Shown piece by piece: positions 17,701-27,253 of a stretch of DNA of 64,000 bases. The translations under genes were made by a program, and so were the position numbers. Source of the DNA: Chitinophaga alhagiae (GTDB lineage Bacteria > Bacteroidota > Bacteroidia > Chitinophagales > Chitinophagaceae); NCBI RefSeq assembly GCF_003568665.1, contig NZ_QXMH01000001.1, positions 1,302,001 through 1,366,000 of the forward strand, given 5' to 3'. How positions within the stretch are numbered: the first letter of the stretch is position 1; every line of letters starts with the position of its first letter. The notes under the pieces were generated by a model. The model was not told the DNA's origin. It did not search any database and worked only from the letters and a program-made list of their open reading frames with translations.

Positions 17701-20700
17701 CGCGGGGAGGTAGCCCAGCTCACTGAGACCATCAACGAAATGATAGACACCCTGGCCGTGTTTGCGGACCAGGTAACTACCGTAGCCAGGGAAGTAGGCG
17801 TAGAAGGCAGGCTGGGCGGCCAGTCTAGCGTACCGGGCGCCTCCGGCATCTGGAAAAACCTGACGGAAAACGTGAACCAGCTGGCAGAAAACCTCACTAC
17901 CCAAGTGCGCGCTATTTCCGCAGTGGCTTCCGCCGTTACAAAAGGGGACCTGACGCAAATGATACGCGTGGAGGCAAAAGGTGAGGTGGAGCAGTTGAAA
18001 GACACCATCAACCAGATGATCACCAACCTGAAACAGACCACGCTGCGCAACCAGGAGCAGGACTGGCTCAAGTCTAACCTGGCCACCTTTACCCAGATGC
18101 TGCAGGGCCAGAAAGACCTGCATACGGTGACCAACCGCATTCTCTCGGAGCTGGCCCGCGTGGTAAATGCGCAAAAAGGCATGTTTTACGTGCTGAAGCA
18201 GAACGAAGATGCCACCAACCCCAAGCTGAAACTGCTGGCTTCCTACGCCTACGGCGAAGAGTCTCACATTGCCCGGGAGTTTGCGCTGGGTCAGGGCCTG
18301 GTAGGCCAGTGCGCAGTAGATAAAGAGCGTATTCTGCTTACCAACGTGCCGCGAGACTATATCAGCATATCTTCCGGCCTGGGCGCCGCCCCGCCGCTCA
18401 ACCTTATTGTGCTGCCCGTGCTGTTTGAAACGGAAATAAAGGCCGTGATAGAACTGGCCGCTTTTGATACCTTCAGCCAAACGCACCTCGACTTTCTCAG
18501 CCAGCTTACGGAAAGCATCGGCATTGTGCTCAACACCATTGAGGCCAACACCAGAACAGAAGACCTGCTGGCCCAGTCCCAGTCCCTGGCAGACGAGCTG
18601 CGCAAGGCCAACGAAGAGCTGCAGGACAAAGCCCATTTGCTCGTAAAACAGAAAAACGAAGTAGAAGAAAAGAACCGCGAAGTGGAGGAGGCCCGCCGGT
18701 CACTGGAAGAAAAAGCGGAACAGCTGCAGCTTACGTCCAAATACAAATCGGAATTTCTGGCCAACATGTCTCATGAGTTGCGCACGCCGCTCAACTCCCT
18801 GCTGATACTGGCGCAACAGCTGTATGAGAACCATTACGGCAACCTCAACGAAAAACAGGTGCGGTACGCCAAAACCATTCACAGCTGCGGAGATGACCTC
18901 ATTCAGCTGATCAATGACATACTGGACCTTTCGAAGATAGAGTCCGGCTACATCTCAACAGATTTCATCAAGGTACATCTGCAGGAAGTGACCTCCTTTG
19001 TGGAAACCACCTTCAAACATATTTCCGAAAGCAAGAACCTCCGCTTCAGCGTGGAAATAGACGAAAAGCTGCCGCAAACGCTGGAAACAGACGTACAGCG
19101 CCTCCACCAGATCCTGAAAAACCTGCTGAGCAACGCCTTCAAGTTCACGGAAAAAGGCGAAGTGAGGATGCGGGTATACCTGGCAGACCATCAATGGAAA
19201 ACACAAAACGCCAACCTTGACCTCGCAGACCAGGTGGTGGCCTTCGAGATACGGGATACCGGCATCGGTATCTCGAAAGACAAACAGAACATTATCTTTG
19301 AAGCGTTCCAGCAGGCAGAAGGCTCTACCAGCCGCAAATACGGCGGCACCGGGCTGGGCCTCTCCATCAGCCGCGGCCTGGCAGATCTCCTGGGCGGCTC
19401 CATAGAGCTGGAAAGCGAAGCCGGCCTTGGCAGTATTTTCACCTTGTACCTGCCGCTGCAGTTCAGCCCGGATGTAACGCAACCTGAAAAACCCCGCGCC
19501 CTGCCGCATGCTTTTGAGCCTGCCAAAGCCCCGGAAACAAAAGACCTGGACAATCTCAACGAGATCATCAATGACATAGGCGATGACCGCAACATCATCA
19601 ATGAAACAGACCAGGTGGTATTGATCATTGAAGACGATGTGCGTTTTGCCCGCATTATGCAGGACAAGGCGCATGAACTGGGCCTGAAGGTAGTGGTGGC
19701 CATCAGTTTCGGAGAAGTGTTCAACCTCACCAACAAATACAACCCCATAGCCGTTACGCTAGACGTAAAACTGCCCGATGCCAGCGGCTGGCGGATACTG
19801 GACCTTTTCAAGAACGACGTGAACCTGCGCCACATTCCCATTCACCTCATATCTGGCGAAGAGAACAGGTTGCTGGCCATACAGCGGGGCGCCCGCAGCT
19901 TCAGCCTGAAACCGCTGAAAGCCGAAGCCCTCACCGTGCTGTTCCAGACCATTGTGCAACAGGCCGGGCAAAAACAGAAGCGGGTGCTGCTGGTGGAAGA
20001 CAACCAGCCAGACGCATCCCGGATAGCCCGCCTGCTGGACAGCAATGGCCTGATAGTGCTGGATTTTGCCCAGAACGGGCAACTGGCGCTGGAACAGCTG
20101 GAAAACACCGTTTATGATTGCATTATTGCAGACTACATGCTGCCAGACATGGAAGGGTCAGACCTCCTGGCCGGCATACAGTCCGCCCACCGCCAGCCAT
20201 CTACCCCGCTGATCGTTTATTCCGCCAAAGATTTCAGCAAAACGGAAAAAGCCAAACTGAAAAAATATGCCAATAAAATATTGCTGAAAGACGTTAATTC
20301 CCTTGACCTGCTGCTGGAAGAGACCGTGATGCAACTGCATATCAACCACTATGCCCTGCCCGAGGAGAAAAGAAAGCTGATAGAAGACCTGCGCTCCAAA
20401 AAAGATATCCTGAGCCATAAAACCGTATTGGTGGTAGACGATGACGTGCGTAACCTGTTTGCTCTCACCACCGCTTTCGAAAGGTTCCATATCAATACCA
20501 TTACAGCGGAAAGCGGCAAAGAGGCCATGCACATACTGGAAGACACCAATCACGTAGATATTGTGCTCATGGACATTATGATGCCTGAAATGGATGGCTA
20601 CGAGACCATGCAGAAAATACGGCGGGAGCATAAGAACAATGCCTTGCCGATAATTGCGGTAACAGCCAAGGCCATGAAGGGAGACAGGGAAAAATGCCTG

Positions 20701-20784
20701 GAGGCCGGCGCTTCAGACTATATTACAAAACCTCTGAAAATAGACCAGTTGTTATCGTTGATGCGCGTCTGGCTATACAGATAA
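14752..20784 (+). CDS. Giant cytoplasmic poly-HAMP hybrid histidine kinase (HAMPx~23, GAF, HisKA, HATPase, three REC)
   Basis: A 2010-residue sensor kinase with no signal peptide or membrane helix, so it is cytoplasmic. Three divergent HAMP-like units occupy about 40-170. Ten 92-residue repeats (173-1092), each holding two HAMP units (GKLGGQA...WKDLT and AKGDLSKKI...TMVDQL), follow. A GAF domain (about 1120-1260), a coiled coil (about 1270-1325), HisKA with [11 protein letters not shown] (His1341) and HATPase ([17 protein letters not shown]) come next. REC1 (about 1622-1735), REC2 (about 1742-1860) and REC3 (about 1887-2005) carry acceptor Asp in [16 protein letters not shown] and LMDIMMPEM. 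The layout resembles group III (Nik1-type) osmosensing kinases. The ligand is unknown. A second kinase follows 13 bases later. Confidence 0.92.
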   Translation: MNTRKKTVESTLATARSVEKNPHSSTNGQEELDVRQLLKIITEVKSGNFAVRMPVDKTGLAGKICDTLNDIISLNETLVEELAIARNTIGRQGKLNHRVALPRTARGSWNTAVGSINTLISDLVHPTREIAHVISSVAKGNLSTEMPLQLEGHELQGEFARIATEVNGMVKQLNSFSMEVTRVAREVGSEGKLGGQATVKDVAGVWKDLTDSVNLMAGNLTAQVRNIAEVTTAVAKGDLSKKITVDVKGEILELKDTINTMVDQLNSFSSEVTRVAREVGTDGKLGGQAEVMGVAGTWKDLTDSVNQMASNLTGQVRNIAEVTTAVARGDLSRKITVDVKGEIQELKNTINTMVDQLNSFSAEVTRVAREVGSEGKLGGQATVKGVGGVWKDLTESVNQMAGNLTAQVRNIADVTTAVAKGDLSKKITVDVKGEILELKDTINTMVDQLNSFASEVTRVALEVGTEGKLGGQAKVQGVDGTWKDLTESVNQMASNLTNQVRNIAEVTTAVAKGDLSKKITVDVAGEIAELKKTINTMVDQLNSFASEVTRVALEVGTEGKLGGQAKVQGVGGTWKDLTESVNQMASNLTGQVRNIAEVTTAVANGDLSKKITVDVAGEIAELKNTINTMVDQLNAFGSEVTRVALEVGSEGKLGGQARVPGVEGLWKDLTDSVNIMASNLTSQVRNIAEVTTAVANGDLSRKIEVDVKGEIAELKNTINTMVEQLRSFASEVTRVAREVGTDGKLGGQANVPGVGGTWKDLTDSVNQMAGNLTAQVRNIADVAIAVANGDMSRKITVDVRGEILQLKETLNTMVDQLRAFASEVTRVAREVGTDGKLGGQAFVPGVAGTWKDLTDSVNNMTGNLTAQVRNIAEVTKAVASGDLSKKVTIDVKGEILDLKNTINTMVDQLNSFAFEVTRVAREVGTEGKLGGQAEVPGVGGTWKDLTDSVNMMASNLTNQVRGIAKVVTAVATGNLKQKLSVVSRGEVAQLTETINEMIDTLAVFADQVTTVAREVGVEGRLGGQSSVPGASGIWKNLTENVNQLAENLTTQVRAISAVASAVTKGDLTQMIRVEAKGEVEQLKDTINQMITNLKQTTLRNQEQDWLKSNLATFTQMLQGQKDLHTVTNRILSELARVVNAQKGMFYVLKQNEDATNPKLKLLASYAYGEESHIAREFALGQGLVGQCAVDKERILLTNVPRDYISISSGLGAAPPLNLIVLPVLFETEIKAVIELAAFDTFSQTHLDFLSQLTESIGIVLNTIEANTRTEDLLAQSQSLADELRKANEELQDKAHLLVKQKNEVEEKNREVEEARRSLEEKAEQLQLTSKYKSEFLANMSHELRTPLNSLLILAQQLYENHYGNLNEKQVRYAKTIHSCGDDLIQLINDILDLSKIESGYISTDFIKVHLQEVTSFVETTFKHISESKNLRFSVEIDEKLPQTLETDVQRLHQILKNLLSNAFKFTEKGEVRMRVYLADHQWKTQNANLDLADQVVAFEIRDTGIGISKDKQNIIFEAFQQAEGSTSRKYGGTGLGLSISRGLADLLGGSIELESEAGLGSIFTLYLPLQFSPDVTQPEKPRALPHAFEPAKAPETKDLDNLNEIINDIGDDRNIINETDQVVLIIEDDVRFARIMQDKAHELGLKVVVAISFGEVFNLTNKYNPIAVTLDVKLPDASGWRILDLFKNDVNLRHIPIHLISGEENRLLAIQRGARSFSLKPLKAEALTVLFQTIVQQAGQKQKRVLLVEDNQPDASRIARLLDSNGLIVLDFAQNGQLALEQLENTVYDCIIADYMLPDMEGSDLLAGIQSAHRQPSTPLIVYSAKDFSKTEKAKLKKYANKILLKDVNSLDLLLEETVMQLHINHYALPEEKRKLIEDLRSKKDILSHKTVLVVDDDVRNLFALTTAFERFHINTITAESGKEAMHILEDTNHVDIVLMDIMMPEMDGYETMQKIRREHKNNALPIIAVTAKAMKGDREKCLEAGASDYITKPLKIDQLLSLMRVWLYR
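15271..18030 (+). repeat. Ten in-frame tandem repeats of exactly 276 bp (double-HAMP units)
   Basis: Starting at the NSFSMEV codons, the unit recurs every 276 bases ten times with no insertion or deletion, ending at ...NQMITNL. Units 4 (16099-16374) and 5 (16375-16650) differ at only four residues, which suggests a recent duplication, while units 9 and 10 are the most divergent. The exact periodicity is a coding constraint, but the DNA identity makes the array prone to recombination. Confidence 0.93.
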
Positions 20785-20797
20785 TAAATGCAACGCT

Positions 20798-22045
20798 GTG
20801 AATAAACACCCTGTGAAAATATTGGTCGTAGATGACCGGCAAGACAATCTTCTTTCCATTGAAACTATCCTGGAGAAAGAGCAGTATATGATTGTACAGG
20901 CCAATTCGGGGCGTGCCGCCCTGAAAGTGCTTTTGCAGGAAACAGATTTTTCCCTGATACTGATGGACGTACAGATGCCGGACATGAACGGCTTTGAAAC
21001 GGCCTCCTTTATATACCAGCGGGAGAAGCTGAAAAACATTCCCATCATTTTCATTACCGCCCACACGCATGAAGAAGAAGCCGTTTACAAAGGTTACCAT
21101 GTGGGCGCGGTAGATTTTATTCACAAGCCTGTTAACCCCCAGCTGCTGCGCATCAAGGTTGGCCTCTTCGTGGAGCTGTACAGGAAAACCCATTCCCTGC
21201 AGGAACAGGAGAAAAGCCTGCTGGAAGCGAACGCGCAACTGCAGCGGGAAATAGCGGAAAAAGAGGCGTCTGCCCTGAAGATCAGGGAACTGAACCGCCA
21301 GCTTCACCGCAGCAATACCCACCTTAAAAAAGTGAACGAAGAGCTGGACCGCTTTGCATATGTAGCCTCTCATGACCTGCAGGAACCGCTCCGGAAAATA
21401 AGGGTGTTCACAGACATGATCCGGTCAAAAACAGACAACAACGCAGACCTCGAAAAATACACCGCCAAAATAGCCGAGGCGGCCCACCGTATGCAGCAAC
21501 TGGTAGACGACCTGCTGCGCTTCTCCCGCCATTCCGCGCAGGGCTGGGATTTTGTGGAAGCAGACCTGAACGAGATCGTGAAAGAAGCGGTGTCCGAGCT
21601 GGAAATCAACATACAGCAAACCCAGGCCAGCATACAGGTAGACCCGCTGCCCTGCATACCCGTAATACCCACCATGATGCGGCAGGTATTCAATAACCTG
21701 TTAAGCAATGCCATCAAATTCCGGAAAAAGCAGGAGCCGCCGGTGGTGCATATCTATGCCCGCCGGCAGGCGCTGGAAGACGCGGGCATTGCCACGTACC
21801 AGATCTTTGTAACAGATAATGGCATTGGTATAGACAACCGTTACCTGGAAGATATTTTTGCCGTGTTCAAACGGTTGCATAGCTACCAGGAAATAGAAGG
21901 CACGGGCATAGGTCTTTCCATCTGCAAAAAGATCATGGAACATCACAACGGCTCCATCAGCGCCACCAGTGAAGTAGACCGGGGCACTACTTTTATTATC
22001 GGCATCCCGGAAAAACAGCAGTTGAAAGACCTGCAAGCGTTCTAG
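20798..22045 (+). CDS. Response regulator-histidine kinase (REC, coiled coil, HisKA, HATPase)
   Basis: A 415-residue cytoplasmic protein. The start is a GTG at 20798, 13 bases after the poly-HAMP kinase stop. REC (about 6-125) has the acidic pair in VVDDRQ, acceptor Asp in LMDVQMPDM and Lys in HKPVNP. A coiled coil leads to HisKA with VASHDLQEPLRK and a HATPase domain with DNGIGIDNRY and GTGIGLSICKK. The HDLQEPL box is typical of phytochrome-like and Bacteroidota receiver-kinases. The order suggests that phosphorylation of the receiver by the upstream kinase sets its own kinase activity, making a two-step relay. No DNA-binding output domain is adjacent. Confidence 0.9.
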   Translation: MNKHPVKILVVDDRQDNLLSIETILEKEQYMIVQANSGRAALKVLLQETDFSLILMDVQMPDMNGFETASFIYQREKLKNIPIIFITAHTHEEEAVYKGYHVGAVDFIHKPVNPQLLRIKVGLFVELYRKTHSLQEQEKSLLEANAQLQREIAEKEASALKIRELNRQLHRSNTHLKKVNEELDRFAYVASHDLQEPLRKIRVFTDMIRSKTDNNADLEKYTAKIAEAAHRMQQLVDDLLRFSRHSAQGWDFVEADLNEIVKEAVSELEINIQQTQASIQVDPLPCIPVIPTMMRQVFNNLLSNAIKFRKKQEPPVVHIYARRQALEDAGIATYQIFVTDNGIGIDNRYLEDIFAVFKRLHSYQEIEGTGIGLSICKKIMEHHNGSISATSEVDRGTTFIIGIPEKQQLKDLQAF

Positions 22046-22129
22046 GCACAATTGTTAATGTTTGGGCGGAGTGCTGCAAATGTGCTACCTTTCTTCTCCT
22101 TCCGGATTTTTAATGAAAAACCTGACATT

Positions 22130-22378
22130 ATGGAATCGAGGCTCATTTTCAACACTCCAGATGGCCCGATGTGTTACATCGACTATGACACCGTCCAGCA
22201 GGGCGAATCTATCTTCCGGCAATTACGTAAAATAGCCACCCACCGGCACGGCGCCCGTACGTACGGGTTCAGCTTGTTCGAGAAAGTCAGCAACCGGCTT
22301 GTAAGAAAAGACTGGTTTTATCTTCCTTCCTTTGATGTACCCTGCATACGTATCTTTTTAGACAGTGTGGCTTACTGA
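22130..22378 (+). CDS. Hypothetical protein (82 aa)
   Basis: A short frame beginning MESRLIFNTPDGPMCYIDYD and ending LDSVAY. It contains GESIFRQLRKIATHRHG and ARTYGFSLFEKV. I recognise no family; there is no signal peptide or membrane segment. The ATG at 22130 is preferred; one at 22052 would add a poorly coding leader close to the kinase stop at 22045. Codon use is like the neighbours, and it may be co-transcribed with the kinase pair. Confidence 0.5.
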   Translation: MESRLIFNTPDGPMCYIDYDTVQQGESIFRQLRKIATHRHGARTYGFSLFEKVSNRLVRKDWFYLPSFDVPCIRIFLDSVAY

Positions 22379-22451
22379 TGCCACTACTTGAGCACTACTT
22401 TCACCCCATCGTTTTCTTTTTTGCTAAAAACAGGATAAACCAACTGCCGCT

Positions 22452-23999
22452 TTAGTGCTGCAATGACTTTGCCGTCATCACGCCCAGGCCCACTCTTTCG
22501 AGGTCCCGGTCTGCCGGCCCGGTGAGCACGTATCCGTCCGCGTCAAAGCGGCTGCCGTGGCAGGGGCAATCCCATGACTGCTCTGCGCTGTTCCATTTTA
22601 CATCGCACTGCAGGTGCGTACAATGGGGGCTTACGGCGTGCAGCTGCCCGGCCTCATCTTTATATACCGCCAGTTTTTTGCCTTCGTACGCAACAAGCCG
22701 CCCCTCATCCGGCGCCAGGTCTGCCAGCTGTTCCAGCTTTGGGCCGGAGAGCAGCTTACCGGCAAACTGCCGTACTACATCCGCATTGTGGGTGATAAAA
22801 TTCTTAAAGCCCGCTACCGGCTTAATGCGGTTGGGATCGAAGAGCGCGGCGTAAGAACTGGCCTCTTCCAGTATTTGTTTGGTAATAAGCGTGGCTGCCA
22901 CGCTGCTGTATATCATACCGTTACCGCCATAACCGCAGGCTACATAGATATGTTCCGGTTGCCCGGGCAGATGACCGATATAAGGCAGCCCGTCTGCCGG
23001 TTCAAAATACTGGGAAGACCATTTGTATGCCACTTCCCGAACGGGAAAGTATTGCCGCAGGTGGCTCTCCAGCTGCGCAAAACAGGCTTCCGTATTGGCT
23101 GACTCGCCGGTTTTGTGGTCTTTGCCGCCGGCAATAAAATAGGGCTGGCCGTCTACTTCCTGGGTGCGGTAATAATTATAGGGGTCCGCCATATCGTACG
23201 CAAGGTCTGAAGGGTACCCGTCATTTTCCAGCAACACGGCCATTGCATAGCTGCGGTAAGGGATGCAGCGGAGATGCAGGAGGTTAACGCCGGGCGGAAT
23301 ATGCGTGGCATACACCAGGTCTTTTGCCATAAAATGGCCACCACTGGTTTCCACTTCCACCCGGTCGTTATTTTCTACACCTGTTACCCTGCACCGTTGT
23401 ATAATGGTACCGCCAATATGCTCAAAGGCCCTGGCCAGGGCAAATACATATTCCAGCGGGTGAAATTTTGCCTGCCCTTCCGCGCGAATGGCGCTGGTGA
23501 ACGGAACCGGCACCGGTATCTTCTCCGCCCTGTACACATGTACGCCTGCATCAGCCGTAGCAGCGGCTATTTGCTGCAATTTCTTGTCCTGATCCTCATC
23601 TTGTGCAAATAAATACGCAGCTGCCTCCGAAAAGCCACAATCAACAGCATAATGATCTATGTTGCGTTTGATGTGCAGCAGCCCGTCTTTTACGGCTTGC
23701 GCCACCCGCATCATGTTGTTGTGGCCGAAGTTCTTTTCGATAATAGTGTACGGCGTATCCAGCAGGGTGTTGATGTGGGCCGTGGTGCCGCCGGTTGTAC
23801 CAAAGCCGAGGTGATTGGCTTCCAGCAGCAGGCAGCGTTTCCCCGCTTCCTGCAGTTGCAGGGCGGTGCTTACGCCGGTGATGCCGCCACCTACGATGAT
23901 CACATCATAAAAATTATTCTCCTGCACCGCAGGCCTTGCCTGGTATATGTTGCAGCTGCCCTGCCAAAGGCTCACGCAACGTCCGTCTCTTGTATTCAT
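22452..23999 (-). CDS. FAD-dependent oxidoreductase with C-terminal Rieske [2Fe-2S] domain
   Basis: A 515-residue soluble protein. The N-terminal DAO-type FAD domain has DVIIVGGGITGVSTALQLQ and LLLEANHLGFGTTGGTTAH. The C-terminal domain (about 420-510) carries both Rieske cluster motifs, CTHLQC and CPCHGSRF. Such fusions are common in Bacteroidota and are annotated as glycine/amine oxidase-like, with the Rieske domain probably passing electrons; the substrate is unknown. The start at 23999 (MNTRDGRCVSLWQG) is chosen over 24038. It is divergent from the SDR gene at 24173 across about 170 bases and may share a promoter region with it. Confidence 0.85.
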   Translation of the reverse strand: MNTRDGRCVSLWQGSCNIYQARPAVQENNFYDVIIVGGGITGVSTALQLQEAGKRCLLLEANHLGFGTTGGTTAHINTLLDTPYTIIEKNFGHNNMMRVAQAVKDGLLHIKRNIDHYAVDCGFSEAAAYLFAQDEDQDKKLQQIAAATADAGVHVYRAEKIPVPVPFTSAIRAEGQAKFHPLEYVFALARAFEHIGGTIIQRCRVTGVENNDRVEVETSGGHFMAKDLVYATHIPPGVNLLHLRCIPYRSYAMAVLLENDGYPSDLAYDMADPYNYYRTQEVDGQPYFIAGGKDHKTGESANTEACFAQLESHLRQYFPVREVAYKWSSQYFEPADGLPYIGHLPGQPEHIYVACGYGGNGMIYSSVAATLITKQILEEASSYAALFDPNRIKPVAGFKNFITHNADVVRQFAGKLLSGPKLEQLADLAPDEGRLVAYEGKKLAVYKDEAGQLHAVSPHCTHLQCDVKWNSAEQSWDCPCHGSRFDADGYVLTGPADRDLERVGLGVMTAKSLQH

Positions 24000-24172
24000 A
24001 AATGGGTGTTTCGTTTTAGGGTAAAAAGTCCAAATCATATGCCATGTAAAACAGCTATGGCTTGTGTGGCACCATTTTTAATGAATCAACTGTGGATCAT
24101 TGCGTTAAACACCGGCAGCACCACAAGATCACCCTCACCTGGTCAGAAAAAGAACACTAAAAATATTTGATC

Positions 24173-24919
24173 ATGGAAAACACACCACAAAACCTGCAAA
24201 ACAAAAAGGTGCTCATTACCGGCGGCACTACCGGCATAGGGCGCGCTACCGCGCTGCTGCTGGCATCTCACGGCGCCAAAGTGCTCATCTTTGGCCGGCA
24301 TGAGAATGAATTGAACGATACGTTGCAGGACGCGCAAAAAGCCGGTCTGGAAGCGAACATCACCGGTGTTACGGCAGATGTGTCCCGCGAAAGTGATATA
24401 GCGTATGTTTTTGAGAAGGTGGATGAGGCCCTTGGCGAGCTGGACGTGCTCATCAACAATGCCGCGCTGGGCTATTCGGGTATTATGGACGGCCATTACA
24501 GCGAGTGGCAGTACATCATCCACACCAACCTGCTGGGTTACGTGGCCTGCGCGGCAGCGGCCATCAAGCGCATGCGGCCTAACAGCAGCGGGCACATTAT
24601 CAACATTGGTTCTATGAGCGCGGAAACAAAGGAAAAAGACAGTTCACTGTATGTGGCCACCAAAAGCGCTATCAAAGGGCTTTCGGAATCGCTGCGCAAG
24701 GAGGTGAACCCCTGGGGCATTAAAGTGACCCTCATAGAGCCGGGCGCCGTGGGCACGGACATGCAGCCGCAATCTCCGGAAGAGCAGCGGGTGCTGGAAG
24801 AAAAGATGAAAATGCTGAAGGCGGAAGACATTGCAACCTGCGTATACTACGTATTGACCCAGCCCAAAAGATGTGATCTTGTAGAAATACACATCAGGCC
24901 GCATTTACAAAGCATATGA
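24173..24919 (+). CDS. SDR family oxidoreductase
   Basis: A 248-residue classical short-chain dehydrogenase/reductase. It has the NAD(P) motif (ITGGTTGIGRAT), the NNAALG motif, catalytic Ser in INIGSMSAETK and the YVATKSA active-site tetrad segment with Tyr and Lys. The PGAVGTDM loop is also typical. The substrate cannot be read from sequence. ATG 24173 is used rather than the upstream in-frame TTG. It is divergent from the Rieske oxidoreductase, so the pair may act in one redox pathway. Confidence 0.87.
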   Translation: MENTPQNLQNKKVLITGGTTGIGRATALLLASHGAKVLIFGRHENELNDTLQDAQKAGLEANITGVTADVSRESDIAYVFEKVDEALGELDVLINNAALGYSGIMDGHYSEWQYIIHTNLLGYVACAAAAIKRMRPNSSGHIINIGSMSAETKEKDSSLYVATKSAIKGLSESLRKEVNPWGIKVTLIEPGAVGTDMQPQSPEEQRVLEEKMKMLKAEDIATCVYYVLTQPKRCDLVEIHIRPHLQSI

Positions 24920-25006
24920 AAAAACAACGCCCAAGACATGCAGATGCACCAGACAGTAAAAAACGGGGAAAAAGTGTTACATTAAAGAAACAAAACTACC
25001 GGGCAT

Positions 25007-25126
25007 ATGAATAAATTCTGGAGGGCCGTTATTGCCGGTTATGGCGCCAAGAAACTCGGGGGCGGATGTTTGGGTACTGTGCTGGTTTTCGTGATCATCT
25101 ATTTTGCGCTGGGGCAGTGCAACTAG
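25007..25126 (+). CDS. Small membrane protein (39 aa)
   Basis: A short frame MNKFWRAVIAGYGAKKLGGG followed by CLGTVLVFVIIYFALGQCN and a TAG stop at 25124-25126. It has one C-terminal hydrophobic helix after a basic, glycine-rich stretch, which predicts an inner-membrane microprotein with the N-terminus inside. The same general pattern is found in small Bacteroidota proteins, as far as I recall; the function is unknown. It lies between the SDR gene and the convergent ion channel gene, which ends 8 bases later. Confidence 0.55.
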   Translation: MNKFWRAVIAGYGAKKLGGGCLGTVLVFVIIYFALGQCN

Positions 25127-25134
25127 CGGCACGC

Positions 25135-25968
25135 TTACAATTGGTGCCCGCAGTATTTGCAGAACCGCGCGTCCTGGTCATGGCCTTCTTTGCCGCAAGA
25201 CGGGCAGGCCTGTTGTGACTGCGTTCTGTTGCGGGCCGCCAGGGCCATTTCCGTGGTCACAATGCCGGTAGGCACGGCAATAATTCCGTATCCCAGCAGC
25301 ATAATGAAGCTCGCTATCAGCTTGCCAACGGTGGTAGCCGGCGCCACATCCCCATACCCCACGGTGGTAATGGTTACAATAGCCCAGTATACTGACTGCG
25401 GGATGCTGGTAAACCCGCTGCTCTCATCTTCCACCAGGTAAATCACAGACCCGAGTATCACCACCACTGTAAGCACAAACAAGATAAAAATACTGATCTT
25501 CCGCAGGCTGTTGAGAATGGCCACGGTAAGAAAACGCATTTCAGAAATGAAATGAACCAGGCGGAATATCCTGAAAATGCGCAACAGTCGCAAAGCGCGC
25601 AGCACCATCAGGGATTGGGCGCCTACAAACAAAATGCTCAGGTAGGTGGGTACAATGGCCAGCAGGTCTATAATGCCCAGGAAGCTGAACGTATACCGCA
25701 GGGGCCTGCGGATGCAAATAAGGCGTAAAATATACTCCAGGGTGAAAATACCGGTAAAAGTCCATTCCAGCGCGTAGAAAAACCCGCCGTACCGCGCATG
25801 CAGGGTAGCCACGCTATCCAGCATCACTACTACAATGCTGGCTAATATGCAGGCCAGCAGCGCCACGTCAAATGCCTTGCCGGCAGGCTTTTCGGACTCG
25901 TAGATCAGTTCATGCAACTGCACCTGCCAGGGGCGCAATCCCTTGCTATTGTCTGTTTCCGGGTTCAT
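25135..25968 (-). CDS. Voltage-gated potassium channel with C-terminal zinc ribbon
   Basis: A 277-residue six-helix channel subunit. Helices S1-S4 span about 30-150; S4 has regularly spaced arginines (LRALRLLRIFRIFRL). The pore has the K+ filter TVGYGD preceded by YWAIVTITT, and S6 follows. The C-terminal tail carries ACPSCGKEGHDQDARFCKYC, a CxxC...CxxC zinc ribbon. It should form a K+-selective tetramer in the inner membrane. The zinc ribbon may bind metal or help assembly; its role is inferred. Confidence 0.88.
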   Translation of the reverse strand: MNPETDNSKGLRPWQVQLHELIYESEKPAGKAFDVALLACILASIVVVMLDSVATLHARYGGFFYALEWTFTGIFTLEYILRLICIRRPLRYTFSFLGIIDLLAIVPTYLSILFVGAQSLMVLRALRLLRIFRIFRLVHFISEMRFLTVAILNSLRKISIFILFVLTVVVILGSVIYLVEDESSGFTSIPQSVYWAIVTITTVGYGDVAPATTVGKLIASFIMLLGYGIIAVPTGIVTTEMALAARNRTQSQQACPSCGKEGHDQDARFCKYCGHQL

Positions 25969-26132
25969 AAGAAGATGTTAGAGAGCGCCGGTACCGGCGC
26001 CGGGTGGCTTCAACAGGCACGCGCCCGGTTACGCAAACAGGCGCCGCCGCTGCCATAACGCCGGTCATACCGCCGTTAAGCCCAGGCCCGGGGAAACATT
26101 GGCCGCATACGGTATAACAGGGGAAAAAGGTT

Positions 26133-26417
26133 TTAATCCTCGTCATCGTCATCCTCATCATCTTCATCTTCTTCCAGCCACTCCATGTAAGAGTAATACC
26201 AGTCTTCCAGCTCATCCAGCAGCTCCTGCTTTTTTTCAGGCTCGCCATGGAAATACTCTTCCACGTTATCAATTTCCTCTACAATATCAATGTAGGCTAC
26301 TTCCTCATCTTCCTCCACCCGTTTGGCAAAAAACCTGGGCTTCTCCGTATGGAAGATGTATTCATTATCCGGATCCGTTACCGGGTCATCTGCAATCATG
26401 AATTTAGGTAATGCCAT
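26133..26417 (-). CDS. Acidic hypothetical protein (94 aa)
   Basis: A soluble protein starting MALPKFMIADDPVTDPDNEY and ending in a very acidic tail (WLEEDEDDEDDDDED). It contains RVEEDEEVAYIDIVEEIDNV and KQELLDELEDWYYSYMEWLE. Similar small acidic proteins are widespread in Bacteroidota and have no known function. The start at 26417 is preferred over 26444. The acidic tail could serve as a nucleic-acid mimic or metal/ribosome contact, but this is speculation. Confidence 0.65.
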   Translation of the reverse strand: MALPKFMIADDPVTDPDNEYIFHTEKPRFFAKRVEEDEEVAYIDIVEEIDNVEEYFHGEPEKKQELLDELEDWYYSYMEWLEEDEDDEDDDDED

Positions 26418-26540
26418 TGGACAACATTTTTTTATAGACAACAAAGGACTACAAATTTAATGGTTTATGATGGTTTTTGGGCCAGCTTTTCACGCCGTTC
26501 CTTTGTTAAAAAAATGTATTCCGCATTATGAACTTTGTAT

Positions 26541-26548
26541 TACCTTTG
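26541..26548 (+). promoter_or_regulatory. -7 promoter element of the gntR-fsr pair (TACCTTTG)
   Basis: TACCTTTG fits the TAnnTTTG consensus. It would start transcription near 26554, within 10 bases of the GntR start codon at 26564 and at the edge of the operator at 26555-26567. That arrangement fits autorepression and a nearly leaderless transcript. Confidence 0.45.
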
Positions 26549-26554
26549 CAAACA

Positions 26555-26567
26555 TCAGATGATATGA
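26555..26567. promoter_or_regulatory. Probable GntR operator, copy 1 (TCAGATGATATGA)
   Basis: A 13-base near-palindrome that differs by one base from the perfect copy at 27254-27266. It overlaps the probable start codon at 26564 of the regulator gene and would allow autoregulation. Confidence 0.5.
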
Positions 26568-27235
26568 TGACTAATTATCAACCGCTGCAGCGCAGGAACC
26601 TGGCGGACGAAGTGGCCGCCCAACTGCGTCAGCTGATCAGTACCGGTGTTTACACCGTAGGGCAGCGCCTGCCCACGGAGCCCGAGCTGATGCAACAGTT
26701 TGGCGTGGGCCGCTCCACCATCCGTGAGGCGGTGCGGCAGATGGTGAATGCAGGGCTGGTAAGGGTGCAACAGGGCCTCGGCACCTTTGTAATATCACAA
26801 CAGGCGCTGGCAGAGCCCCTGGCGCAGCGGTTCAACCGCGCCCATTTCCAGGACCTGAATGAGGTGCGTTTGCTGCTGGAGGTGAAAATTGCGGAAAAAG
26901 CCGCCATGCACCGTACTAAAGAAGATATAGCCCGCATGAAAGCTTTTCTCAAAAAAAGGTACGATGCGGCCAGGGCCAACGATGTGGAAGCCTGCCGGCG
27001 GGCGGACGTTGATTTTCACACCGCCATAGCCATGGCCTCCGGCAATGAAATTATGGTGGACCTGTACAAGACAATTGCCACCCATCTGATACAATCGTTC
27101 AAAGACAGATTTACAGATACAGTCACATTTCTGGAAACGCAGCACCTGCACAAGGCGCTGCTGGAAAGTATTATAGACAAAGACTCCGCGCAGGCGCTGG
27201 TCTGGGCCTCCCGCATCAGCAGCAGCGTGAAATAA
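26564..27235 (+). CDS. GntR family regulator, FadR/FCD subgroup
   Basis: A 223-residue DNA-binding repressor or activator. The N-terminal winged helix has LADEVAAQLRQLISTGVYTV, RLPTEPELMQQFGVGRST and IREAVRQMVNAGLV. The C-terminal FCD effector domain carries EVRLLLEVKIAEKAA, DVDFHTAIAMASGN and a terminal metal-type His (HLHKALLESI). The ligand is unknown. The start at 26564 or 26567 follows the -7 element directly; a start at 26528 lies upstream of the probable transcription start. The MFS gene follows after 36 bases, and the perfect operator lies in that gap, so this regulator probably controls the pump. Confidence 0.87.
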   Translation: MMTNYQPLQRRNLADEVAAQLRQLISTGVYTVGQRLPTEPELMQQFGVGRSTIREAVRQMVNAGLVRVQQGLGTFVISQQALAEPLAQRFNRAHFQDLNEVRLLLEVKIAEKAAMHRTKEDIARMKAFLKKRYDAARANDVEACRRADVDFHTAIAMASGNEIMVDLYKTIATHLIQSFKDRFTDTVTFLETQHLHKALLESIIDKDSAQALVWASRISSSVK

Positions 27236-27253
27236 CTTTTTTTCACCTAAATA

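Noticed and set aside
15271..18030. Repeat array as CRISPR or a mobile repeat
   Set aside because: The repeat is in-frame coding DNA of 276-bp units with no spacers.
14817..18636. Two antisense reading frames of more than 1100 codons over the HAMP repeats
   Set aside because: They are a by-product of the repeated coding sequence and biased codon use on the plus strand; their translations are low-complexity (repeating [15 protein letters not shown]) and match no family.
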